A stretch of 64,000 bases of DNA from Prolixibacteraceae bacterium (lineage in GTDB: Bacteria > Bacteroidota > Bacteroidia > Bacteroidales > Prolixibacteraceae). Shown one piece after another: positions 19,674-27,689 of the stretch (the stretch's first letter is position 1; the number at the start of each line of letters is the position of its first letter). A model generated the notes under the pieces. That model saw only the letters and a program-made list of their open reading frames with translations. It made no database searches and had not been told where the DNA came from. The stretch lies in contig JAFLKN010000003.1 of NCBI GenBank assembly GCA_019163175.1, positions 434,001 through 498,000 of the forward strand. The letters are read 5' to 3'. Made by a program: the position numbers and the translations under genes.

Positions 19674-21461
19674 ATGAAGAACATACGTAATTTCTGTATT
19701 ATAGCGCATATCGATCACGGGAAAAGCACTCTGGCCGACAGACTACTCGAATATACCAAAACAGTTGACGGCCGGGCCATGAAAGCCCAGGTTCTTGACA
19801 GCATGGACCTTGAACAGGAACGTGGAATTACGATTAAGAGCCACGCCATCCAGATGCAATACACCTACAACAATCAGGAATACACGCTGAATCTGATAGA
19901 TACTCCCGGACACGTCGATTTTTCGTACGAGGTTTCACGATCTATTGCTGCCTGCGAAGGCGCTTTGCTGATTATTGATGCCACGCAGGGAATTCAGGCA
20001 CAAACCATTTCGAACCTTTACCTGGCCATTGAGCACGACCTCGAAATTATTCCTATCCTGAATAAAATGGACCTTGATAATGCCATGCCCGAAATTGTTG
20101 AAGACCAGATTATCGGATTAATTGGCTGTAAACGTACCGACATCATCCGGGCCAGTGGAAAAACAGGCCTTGGAATTGACGATATACTCGAACGCATCGT
20201 AAATGTAATTCCTGAACCAAAAGGCTCAGTAGACGCACCACTTCAGGCATTGATTTTTGACTCTGTATTTAATCAGTTCAGGGGTGTGATTGCCTACTTT
20301 AAAGTGGTGAATGGCGTGATTCGCAAAGGCGACATGGTGAAGTTCGTGAATGCCTCGAAAGAATACCTTGCTGATGAAGTGGGTGTGCTGAAACTGGGCA
20401 TGTTTGAACGTCCGGAGATGAAAGCGGGCGACGTGGGCTACATCATTTGCGGAATTAAAACTGCCCGCGAGGTAAAAGTGGGCGATACCATTACGCATGT
20501 AAAAGCGCCCTGCGATAAAGCGATTGAAGGTTTTGAGGAAGTGAAGCCCATGGTTTTCGCGGGTGTATATCCGATTGATTCGGAAGATTACGAAGACCTG
20601 CGTGCATCAATGGAAAAGCTTCAACTGAACGATGCCTCGCTTACTTACGAGCCTGAATCGTCGGCAGCGCTGGGTTTTGGATTCCGTTGCGGCTTCCTCG
20701 GATTGCTGCACATGGAAATTATTCAGGAACGACTCGACCGCGAATATGACATGAACGTAATAACCACGGTTCCCAACGTGTTGTACCATGTACATACAAC
20801 AAAGGGCGAAACGATAAACGTTTACAATCCATCGGGACTTCCGGCAACAACAACCATCGACGATATCGACGAGCCATTTATCCGCGCAAACATTATAACC
20901 GCCTCCGATTTTATCGGACCCATCATGACATTGTGTCTGGATAAACGCGGAATTCTGCTGAAACAGGATTACCTGACTACCGACCGCGTTGAAATGGTGT
21001 TCGATCTTCCGCTGGGTGAAATTGTGTTCGACTTTTACGATAAACTGAAGTCTATTTCGAAAGGATATGCTTCTTTCGATTACCATATGCTCGATTTCCG
21101 TCCGGCCAAACTGGTTCGTCTGGATATTCTCCTGAACGGCGAAATGGTGGATGCCTTATCGACCTTGATTCACTTCGACAATGCCTACAATTTTGGACGC
21201 CGGATGTGCGAAAAGCTGAAAGAGTTGATTCCACGTCAGCAATTTGACATTGCTATACAGGCTGCCATTGGCGCAAAGATTATTGCCCGCGAAACAGTAA
21301 AGGCTGTGCGTAAAGACGTAACGGCCAAATGTTACGGAGGTGATATTACCCGTAAACGGAAGCTGCTCGAAAAACAGAAAAAAGGAAAGAAACGCATGAA
21401 ACAGGTGGGTAATGTGGAAGTTCCACAGAATGCGTTTTTAGCAGTTCTGAAACTGGATTAA
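19674..21461 (+). CDS. lepA: Elongation factor 4 (back-translocase LepA)
   Basis: A 595-residue translational GTPase of normal length. G1 is [16 protein letters not shown] near residue 11, with the switch region [11 protein letters not shown]3 [12 protein letters not shown] and G4 NKMDL. The C-terminal domain specific to EF4 is seen in the final third ([20 protein letters not shown], then [20 protein letters not shown] and [17 protein letters not shown]). It acts on stalled or mistranslocated ribosomes. It is transcribed alone from its own promoter and ends in a hairpin terminator. Confidence 0.97.
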   Translation: MKNIRNFCIIAHIDHGKSTLADRLLEYTKTVDGRAMKAQVLDSMDLEQERGITIKSHAIQMQYTYNNQEYTLNLIDTPGHVDFSYEVSRSIAACEGALLIIDATQGIQAQTISNLYLAIEHDLEIIPILNKMDLDNAMPEIVEDQIIGLIGCKRTDIIRASGKTGLGIDDILERIVNVIPEPKGSVDAPLQALIFDSVFNQFRGVIAYFKVVNGVIRKGDMVKFVNASKEYLADEVGVLKLGMFERPEMKAGDVGYIICGIKTAREVKVGDTITHVKAPCDKAIEGFEEVKPMVFAGVYPIDSEDYEDLRASMEKLQLNDASLTYEPESSAALGFGFRCGFLGLLHMEIIQERLDREYDMNVITTVPNVLYHVHTTKGETINVYNPSGLPATTTIDDIDEPFIRANIITASDFIGPIMTLCLDKRGILLKQDYLTTDRVEMVFDLPLGEIVFDFYDKLKSISKGYASFDYHMLDFRPAKLVRLDILLNGEMVDALSTLIHFDNAYNFGRRMCEKLKELIPRQQFDIAIQAAIGAKIIARETVKAVRKDVTAKCYGGDITRKRKLLEKQKKGKKRMKQVGNVEVPQNAFLAVLKLD

Positions 21462-21493
21462 AAAACGGATTAAATTTTAAATGGATATCCTCA

Positions 21494-21526
21494 AAAAATC
21501 ACGCTGTTCCTACAGGGTGATTTTTC
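21494..21526 (+). terminator. lepA terminator
   Basis: AAAAATCAC and GTGATTTTT enclose a short loop containing CTG/CAG; the right arm ends in a T run about 55 nt after the lepA stop. Confidence 0.75.
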
Positions 21527-21605
21527 CGATTTCTTCCTATTCTTGTGGGGAATTTATATTTCTGAATTAATCTTAAAATAAATAAACCTTCAATTCTTTA
21601 CCTTG

Positions 21606-21679
21606 TCCTTCAGCCGGACGGGCTGTTACTTTTTCCCTACAGCTGGAAAAAGTAACCAAAAAGAGCCGCCGCTGAAGGA
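21606..21679. repeat. Nested palindromic intergenic repeat (copy of the 18.07-kb element)
   Basis: An outer inverted repeat TCCTTCAGC (21606) / GCTGAAGGA (21671) encloses an inner perfect 11-bp one, TTACTTTTTCC (21626) / GGAAAAAGTAA (21645). The left part matches the sequence at 18068, so this is a dispersed family in this genome. Confidence 0.7.
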
Positions 21680-21879
21680 TAAAAAGCTAAAAACCGAATT
21701 CGTTTGGCTAAAAATTTCCAAACTCCTCCCTCTGGTCGTCAAACAGGGAAATTTTCTTAACGCCCACTTCTTCAATTTTTTTAACGCTTTTTCTCCTTAG
21801 GCGGTTCAAGGCATGGCGTTACAGTTGTTTATCCTGTAAAGCTTGCTTCGAGAACGAAATAAAATTATCCGAACACAAA

Positions 21880-22228
21880 ACGGCCTGAAAGGCCAATACA
21901 ATTCAGCCCGGGGCAAAGTTGAGGGAGGAACGAACCGAAACGTCACCCCGGGTAAACGATGCAGAAGAAAAATAGTCCGCGCGGTAACATTCATAAATGA
22001 GAAAATCTTATTTCGGACTGGGGAAATGACCTTTTGTTTCCCGAAAATGATACTTCACAATTCCCTGCCTGCGGCCGGCAGGCGTCCGAATGGAATCCTT
22101 TGCTTTGTTTTTTGAATCCTCCCCGCCTGCCGCGGGCAGGGCGGACGGGTTTCGGATCGCTTTCCAACCCAGGGCGCCACTTCGTTTGCCCTGGGCTAGA
22201 ATATACTGGCCTTTCAGGCCGTTTACTT
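21880..22228. repeat. Inverted pair of REP-like elements flanking GC-rich palindromes
   Basis: AACGGCCTGAAAGGCC followed by CAGCCCGGGGC (about 21880-21917) reappears in reverse as GCCCTGGGCT...GGCCTTTCAGGCCGTT (about 22188-22227). Between them are CCCCGGGT and two GC-rich palindromes (about 22063-22083 CCTGCCTGCGGCCGGCAGGC; about 22122-22145 around CCTGCCGCGGGCAGG). The short open frames here arise from the palindromes and are not genes. This is a typical composite intergenic repeat of Bacteroidota. Confidence 0.65.
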
Positions 22229-22284
22229 CACGACATTTTTATTTTATATTCGAAAATGACAGGTCTAAAGAATAACCAGGCCTG

Positions 22285-22571
22285 ATGATGTGCTGATATT
22301 GTTTCATTCTCCTCCCCTCTCCCAAGCATAATAAATTACAAAAGGGTTTTTCCGGTAACGGGGAGACCTTTTTTTGATATGGAAAAATTTTCTGAAAGTA
22401 TAATTTGTCAGTTCATATGTTAAAATGAAGGTTTCGTGGAAAATTTCAGCATTTCATTTATATCGTGCGAATAATATTTGATTAGCATATTAATAAAAAG
22501 TAAATTAGTTGAGTTAATCAAATACAATTGAGTGAATTAATAGCCGAAAGAATAAAAATAATTCTTCAACA
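22285..22571. other. AT-rich spacer, no gene seen
   Basis: It contains a very short frame at 22424 (MKVSWKISAF, 18 codons) with stops after it. This could be the worn start of a gene that once ran into the heptad array, but it cannot be supported as coding. Confidence 0.3.
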
Positions 22572-22874
22572 ATTCGTTTGGAAACTTTTAAACCTCATAA
22601 TTTTTTGAATGATATGCGTCCGGAAAATGCAAATGCTCATCGGGAAAACGGGAATGTGCGTTTGGATGCTGCACATGTTAATTTGGAAACTTATAATGCA
22701 CATAAAGTTTACTATAGTCTGCATTTGGAAACTTTAAAAGGTCATTTGAACAAATGAAAAGCCCATTTGGTAATTGTAAACGTGCATTTGGAAGATTTAA
22801 AAAACGGATTGGAAGTTGAAACAGTTTTTTTACCGGTTTCAAAAGTCGGTTTGAAAAGGCAAACAGGTGTTTAA
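22572..22874 (+). repeat. Degenerate 21-bp tandem array encoding heptapeptide repeats
   Basis: About 14 units of 21 bp, best preserved as CATTTGGAAACTTTAAAAGG (22720-22739) and its neighbours. In the frame of the ATG at 22614 each unit is a heptad of the form xVxLExx (for example NVRLDAA, HVNLETY, SLHLETL, NVHLEDL). That frame is broken by TGA at 22755 and resumes to TAA at 22872. The minus strand also reads heptads (LLKFPNA, RLQLPNG) but is likewise closed, at 22678. Either a decayed repeat-protein gene or a non-coding array with a period of two helical turns. Confidence 0.65.
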
Positions 22875-22958
22875 TCGATTTGCTAAAGCCGAAAATAGAC
22901 GGTGAGCAATCATATGGAGGAATTACGAAAGCGAAATAATTTATTGTACTGGCTTTTT

Positions 22959-23068
22959 GCTCACCCCAAGACCGATTTATCGGTCTTCCCCCTTCGACAA
23001 ACTCAGGGGGCATCCTTCTTCTACTAGAGAGGGGGCAGAACACCGAAGGTGTGACGGGGGTGAGTCAA
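22959..23068. repeat. MITE-like palindromic element with CTCACCCC ends
   Basis: The left end GCTCACCCC and right end GGGGGTGAGTCAA are inverted relative to each other. Internal hairpins include AAGACCGAT/ATCGGTCTT, CCCCC/GGGGG and CACC/GGTG. The same ends flank the element at 32045-32133, so this is a dispersed family with variable interiors. Confidence 0.65.
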
Positions 23069-23203
23069 GATCCTGACCAATACTATCGGCAACAGCATCG
23101 CAGTATTTCGACTTAAGCAGAGCGCAACAGGCTAAAATACAATAAAGGATTCATTGACTAAGGGGACAGTTTTTATTATTTATTAATTTTTAAAATTCGT
23201 AAA

Positions 23204-23890
23204 ATGAACAAACAAGATGAAAACAAACTGGTGATGATGAGGGCTTTGATAAGCTTTTTAAGATTAAACCAGACCATTTGGCAAAATGCTCAGCCTTTTG
23301 TTTCGGCAGTAAATGAATTGGAGAATTTGATTGCTGCCATTGAACTGACCAGGCAAAGTACGGATGTGGATCAATCGGGATTGGTGACCGAAAAGAAAAC
23401 GCTTAAAGCGAACCTGATCAATCGCCATTTTGAGCTGGCCTCGCAAATTTATGTGATGGCTTGCCAAAGCAAAGACTCTATTTTGCAGGCTAAAGTCGGT
23501 TATCCGAAATCGGAACTCGAAGGGAAACGTGAGGGTGAACTGGCTTCGGGCAGCAAGACCCTTGTAAACATTGGCCGGACGCATTTGCAGGCGCTAATAC
23601 CCTATGGGATTACCGATAGCGAGATAAACAACTTCGAACAACTTATTCTGGCTTACGAAAACAGCCTGCCAAGTACACGGCTTTCGGTTTCGGAACGCAA
23701 GGCAAACAACGAAAAGCTGAAAGCTCTTTTTGCAAGCGCGAAGCAGGTGTTAAACGACCAGATTAAACGCATGATGCTACGCTACCAAACCTCTTCTCCC
23801 GATTTTTATGCCGGGTATTTAAATACCTGCAAGGTGGTTGACTACGGAATACGACACGAAAAGCCTGTAACGCCCGAAACACCGGTTTAA
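23204..23890 (+). CDS. Helical cytoplasmic protein of unknown function
   Basis: A 228-residue protein without a signal peptide or membrane segment, predicted mostly alpha-helical (ALISFLRLNQTIWQNAQPFV, then VNELENLIAAIELTRQS, and later INNFEQLILAYENS). I do not recognise the family. It lies directly after the repeat-rich stretch, and an AT-rich leader precedes its ATG. Codon use is closer to the core genome than that of the next genes. A structural or phage-like helical-bundle role is conceivable but not shown. Confidence 0.6.
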   Translation: MNKQDENKLVMMRALISFLRLNQTIWQNAQPFVSAVNELENLIAAIELTRQSTDVDQSGLVTEKKTLKANLINRHFELASQIYVMACQSKDSILQAKVGYPKSELEGKREGELASGSKTLVNIGRTHLQALIPYGITDSEINNFEQLILAYENSLPSTRLSVSERKANNEKLKALFASAKQVLNDQIKRMMLRYQTSSPDFYAGYLNTCKVVDYGIRHEKPVTPETPV

Positions 23891-24150
23891 AATTAAATTC
23901 CAGGGGTTGAATTGATCGTACGGGTCGTGCGGTAAAACGCGCGGCTCGTATGGTATTTTCTGATACAATTAAAAATAAATCGAGCGGCTTATTTATAGTA
24001 GAAAATTTATTATATTTATTATATGCAAATGCAGAAACATTAAAAAATACCTTAAACTATTTATATTTAATATGTTAGCGTTCATGTTGAAAACCAGATA
24101 GGAAGATGCCGAAAATCCTTTAAAGAGTAGGCAAATCAAAAATTCAACAC

Positions 24151-24801
24151 ATGAAAAGAATATTTTTTTCAGTATTTGTGATTGTATTCTGTTTCCAAGC
24201 CGAAATCAACGCAAAACCAAAGTACATCAGTACTAAAACTGATAAAATACTTCAGTTGTTAGCAACCGACTGCAATAGAAAAATTGAAGCCTCTACAAAA
24301 CCACTCTATTTTTTCACAACTATGCATGAGTTTGGACATTTAACAATAGCAAAGGGTGAAGGGTCTTACTACTTTATGCTACAATATATTGCCTTGCCAC
24401 ATAAAGAAGATTTAACAGGAAGTATTCATTTATTACTAAGCAATGGTGAACAACTAAATCTTAGTATTTGTGGCAAAAAGATTGACAGACAAAGTGGAGA
24501 AAATTCAACTGTTGTAACAAATTTCGATGAGAATTCACCTATTGGCGTTAATGCCGTTCAACCATTTAGAACTATAAAAACAGGCTCAAATTCTCTAACT
24601 TATTGCTTATATGAGATAAACCAAGAAGATTTACGAAAGCTTACAGAAATTGAAATGAATTTTATTGTTATTGACTATTCAGATTCTTCAACACAAACTA
24701 ATGATAGTAAAAATAGACAAATACAAAGTCTTAAATATGAAACTCAAAGTGGAAAAAGGAAATTCCACAAAGTTGCAGTTCAAAGCATACTCGGTATTTA
24801 A
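24151..24801 (+). CDS. Exported protein of unknown function with an HEFGH motif
   Basis: A 216-residue protein with a signal peptide (cleavage near INAK, residue 22). Near residue 60 there is TTMHEFGHLTIAKG, which matches the zinc-metallopeptidase motif HExxH. The rest (LQYIALPHKEDLTGSIHLLL, later INQEDLRKLTEIEM) looks beta-rich with no obvious third zinc ligand, so the motif may be accidental. Strongly AT-rich coding sequence, unlike the flanking core genes, suggests recent acquisition. A shared intergenic motif begins 63 nt after its stop. Confidence 0.6.
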   Translation: MKRIFFSVFVIVFCFQAEINAKPKYISTKTDKILQLLATDCNRKIEASTKPLYFFTTMHEFGHLTIAKGEGSYYFMLQYIALPHKEDLTGSIHLLLSNGEQLNLSICGKKIDRQSGENSTVVTNFDENSPIGVNAVQPFRTIKTGSNSLTYCLYEINQEDLRKLTEIEMNFIVIDYSDSSTQTNDSKNRQIQSLKYETQSGKRKFHKVAVQSILGI

Positions 24802-24864
24802 TATTCTTAGCTAATAATAGATGTCAAAATATGATAGCATGGAAAAGTATAACAAACAAAAAAG

Positions 24865-24887
24865 CATGAACCGCAACAGCTACCCGC
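24865..24887 (+). repeat. Shared post-gene motif, copy A
   Basis: Reads ATGAACCGCAAC-AGCTACCCGC. It is one of four gap-initial motifs (see 26391, 27519, 32648) with the consensus GAACCGCtAACTTCAGCTACCCGC. Confidence 0.5.
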
Positions 24888-24991
24888 AATTCGCCCCTGC
24901 TGGTAGCTTCCTACATTAACGGTCATGCTAGACGTAGACACTAAACTATAATCGCAAGACTTATATGTAATAATCGTAACAATGAGAAAAT

Positions 24992-26350
24992 ATGTCATTC
25001 AAATGTAAAATTGGTTTACATTCATGGAATGGATGTAAATGTTCCGAGTGTGAGAAAACTCGTGATGAACAACACGATTGGTCTAGTGATTGTGCAAAAT
25101 GTAGTACTTGTGGTAAAATTAGATACCAACAACACCATAGTTGGCATGGTTGTAAATGTTCTAAGTGTGGCAAAATCAGTGAGAACTTACATGACTGGAA
25201 TGGTTGCAAATGTACTAAATGCGGCGAAACAAGAAATAATTTCCATGATTTATCAAAAGATTGCGAACAATGTTGCGTTTGTGGAAAGAGGACACAATTA
25301 GACCATACTTGGGATATTGAAAATTTAAATTGTAAAAATTGTTCAACAACTTGGAGAGATTTATACCACAAATTATCGTTAGTGGACCTTTATACGATTA
25401 AGAATGAGATCGAAAATATAACTTCTAATTTGTCTGCTTTCAATATAAGAACAACATATGATCCTTTAAAAAGAATTAATCAATGTATTCAATATAATTC
25501 CTCATATAGAAAGAAAAACATTGAAAGAATATCAATAATAAATAGGTTCAATGCTTTAGTCATTGAAGCATCTCTAGGTAAGGCCTTTGAAAAATCTCCT
25601 GGTATTTGGTCACAAGATACATGTATTGTTTATATATGGAAAGTAAAAGATGGTCTTGCATTTACTTCCTTATGCCCTAGGACTGAATTATTCCCAAAAG
25701 GAATTGTTCCTGAAGTTTTTAAGGAGATTGATTTTACTCCAAAAGAAAAACGTTCATTACCGACATTGAGATCCAAACGAATAGGTAATCAAGAATGGTT
25801 GTCAGAAAATTTGAATGTAGCTGAATTTAGTAATGGTGACACTATTAAAATGGTTCTATCTGATGAAGAATGGAAAATTGCATGCAAAAATCGTGAACCA
25901 GCGTGGTGTTATTATGAGAATGATTCTAAAAATGGGAATAAATATGGTAAATTATACAATTGGTATGCAGTAAATGATAACCGTCTATTAGCTCCTGTTG
26001 GTTGGCACATTCCATCGTATTATGAATGGAAGGAATTAATTTCATTTTTAGGTGGAAGTGAAATTGCGGGTGGAAAAATGAAATCGCAGTTAAATTGGTC
26101 ACCGGGATATCTGTTTAATCCGGGATCAAATTTAAGTGGCTTATCATGTCTCCCAGGGGGAAAAAGATTGCCCGGAGGCTCATTTGAAAATGAAGGTAGA
26201 TATGGTTACTGGTGGAGTACAGAAGAAGATGAAGAAGAAGAGAATGGTTGGTATAAAAATGTTTACCTATACTACGATGACGACAGTGCATTACAAGATT
26301 CTTCAAATCAGGGCTTTGGCTTGTCAGTTCGCTGTATAAAAGATAAATAA
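24992..26350 (+). CDS. Zinc-ribbon repeat protein fused to a FISUMP (major paralogous) domain
   Basis: A 452-residue protein with two parts. Residues 1-125 hold about six repeats of 18-21 residues of the form GCKCSKCGK-x-R-x4-HDW, each with CxCxxC or CxxCxxC cysteines, so several zinc sites are likely. After a helical linker, residues 255-452 match the Fibrobacter succinogenes major paralogous domain (GNQEWLSENLNVAEFSNGD, KYGKLYNWYAV, PVGWHIPSYYEWKELISFLG, final GFGLSVRCIKD). FISUMP domains are normally on exported proteins, but no signal peptide is seen here. AT-rich; function unknown. Confidence 0.8.
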   Translation: MSFKCKIGLHSWNGCKCSECEKTRDEQHDWSSDCAKCSTCGKIRYQQHHSWHGCKCSKCGKISENLHDWNGCKCTKCGETRNNFHDLSKDCEQCCVCGKRTQLDHTWDIENLNCKNCSTTWRDLYHKLSLVDLYTIKNEIENITSNLSAFNIRTTYDPLKRINQCIQYNSSYRKKNIERISIINRFNALVIEASLGKAFEKSPGIWSQDTCIVYIWKVKDGLAFTSLCPRTELFPKGIVPEVFKEIDFTPKEKRSLPTLRSKRIGNQEWLSENLNVAEFSNGDTIKMVLSDEEWKIACKNREPAWCYYENDSKNGNKYGKLYNWYAVNDNRLLAPVGWHIPSYYEWKELISFLGGSEIAGGKMKSQLNWSPGYLFNPGSNLSGLSCLPGGKRLPGGSFENEGRYGYWWSTEEDEEEENGWYKNVYLYYDDDSALQDSSNQGFGLSVRCIKDK

Positions 26351-26390
26351 AATATATTTAGATTATACTTTGTTTGCAAGATTAAAAAAG

Positions 26391-26418
26391 CACGAACCGC
26401 AAACTTCAGCTACCCGCC
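26391..26418 (+). repeat. Shared post-gene motif, copy B
   Basis: CACGAACCGCAAACTTCAGC followed by TACCCGCC, 41 nt after the stop of the zinc-ribbon/FISUMP gene. The rest of the gap up to 26655 shows a TATCGGGAAACTCCCGGT-like short palindrome and AT-rich leader, no gene. Confidence 0.55.
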
Positions 26419-26655
26419 GGGTTTCGGTGCTTCGTTGACAGGAAATTAGTATTTTAAAAGGCGGCTTATCGTGGACAATTTATCGGGAAACTCCCGGTCT
26501 GCGTATAGCTTGCTACTTTATGGGCAAGGTTAAGACAAGAGTTAAATGAAACAAAATCTTAAAAAATTTTAAAATAATAGGCAAATAAAAATGAAACTCG
26601 AAAATAGAAACTAGTAACATCTATTTTTATAGAATAACAATTAAAACCTAAGTTT

Positions 26656-27441
26656 ATGAAATGTTTAATGTGTAACAGAGAAGAGAGCGATTTACCAAAC
26701 CATTTTCTTCCAATTTATGTATTGTTAGGCTTTCGGGTTCGAGAATATAAGTCCGTTGACGTGGGAGGGATTAAGTATCGAAATTCTTATGTTTTCACAC
26801 CATTAGGTAAGACAACAATAAAAAGTTATTGCTGTCATTCTTGTAATCAAGAACTAAATAAAAAAAATAAGCATAATAAAAAGAAATCATTAATTTGGTT
26901 AATCTCAACTTTGTTTATTACTGTTTTCTTTAATTTAATAATTTTCAAAACTAATGCAAGCGGTTTTTACTATTTGGTCAATATTTTACTCTTATTAATA
27001 ATTATTGTTTCTTCTTCAGTGCTTGTGAGTAAAACAGAACATGATTTATTTGAAGTATTAAAAAAATCGAATCACTTTAAGGAAGAGATTAATATTCTTA
27101 AAAATAAAATAGATTTTTCAAGTATTAATTTTCTAAATCTTAGAACCAAAGAAAAAGAAGAATTTAAAAATACAGGTTATCCACTTAAATATAATAAAGA
27201 AGATTTGTTATTTGTTAAGCAAGATAAAATCATAACCGAATGTTATTCTTTAGGTCATGATAACAATCGACTTTGGTTTAGAATAGATGGTGAAATTTCA
27301 GATTTTACATTTAATTTCAAAGTATTAACAGGTGGTCATCGTTTAAATTTGGAATATATTCAAATATCTCAAGAATTTAAAGACCATTCTCGCAGTGAAA
27401 TCATTTCATTTTCTAAATATGAAGGAATTAAGGAACTGTGA
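26656..27441 (+). CDS. Zinc-ribbon membrane protein of unknown function
   Basis: A 261-residue protein. The N-terminus has MKCLMC and, near residue 60, CCHSCNQEL, giving a split CxxC...CxxC zinc ribbon. Two adjacent transmembrane helices follow at about 78-122 (WLISTLFITVFFNLIIF and VNILLLLIIIVSSSVLV). The C-terminal 140 residues are soluble and lysine-rich. The coding sequence is very AT-rich. I do not recognise the family; the zinc ribbon plus helix pair resembles HNH-less relatives of cassette-encoded membrane proteins, but no function can be assigned. Confidence 0.6.
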   Translation: MKCLMCNREESDLPNHFLPIYVLLGFRVREYKSVDVGGIKYRNSYVFTPLGKTTIKSYCCHSCNQELNKKNKHNKKKSLIWLISTLFITVFFNLIIFKTNASGFYYLVNILLLLIIIVSSSVLVSKTEHDLFEVLKKSNHFKEEINILKNKIDFSSINFLNLRTKEKEEFKNTGYPLKYNKEDLLFVKQDKIITECYSLGHDNNRLWFRIDGEISDFTFNFKVLTGGHRLNLEYIQISQEFKDHSRSEIISFSKYEGIKEL

Positions 27442-27518
27442 AACGATTTCTATTATTGTATTGTGAAAAAATAATGATAAAATATTTGATTTAGAACTTT
27501 AAATTTAAATCAAATAAA

Positions 27519-27550
27519 CACCAAACCGCTAACTTCACCTACACCGCAAG
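27519..27550 (+). repeat. Shared post-gene motif, copy C
   Basis: CACCAAACCGCTAACTTCAC followed by CTACACCGCAAG, 78 nt after the preceding stop. Confidence 0.5.
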
Positions 27551-27655
27551 TCCGGCAGCAGTGGCTTTTGAAATCTATCTTTTCGCTAAGTTTCATATCC
27601 GCCTTTAGTCGTCGTTCCAACTCGTAATTTCAATGCAGTTCGCTTTCGTTTTTGT

Positions 27656-27663
27656 TATATTTG
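27656..27663 (+). promoter_or_regulatory. Putative -7 element of the restriction-modification gene
   Basis: TATATTTG matches TAnnTTTG 26 nt before the start codon; no TTG is found at the preferred -33 spacing. Confidence 0.4.
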
Positions 27664-27689
27664 AGCTTTAATGAAAAACCTAATCCACA

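Noticed and set aside
21843..22285. Several short open frames in the repeat block after lepA
   Set aside because: They translate GC-rich palindromes and have neither RBS nor recognisable sequence.
22572..22874. Possible CRISPR array
   Set aside because: The units are directly adjacent (21-bp period) with no unique spacers, and no cas gene is present.
22678..23043. A 121-codon open frame on the minus strand across the heptad array and the palindromic element
   Set aside because: Its first third translates the GACTCACCCC-type palindrome and the rest the reverse of the 21-bp array; the array continues past its stop. It is an artefact of the repeats unless homologues show otherwise.
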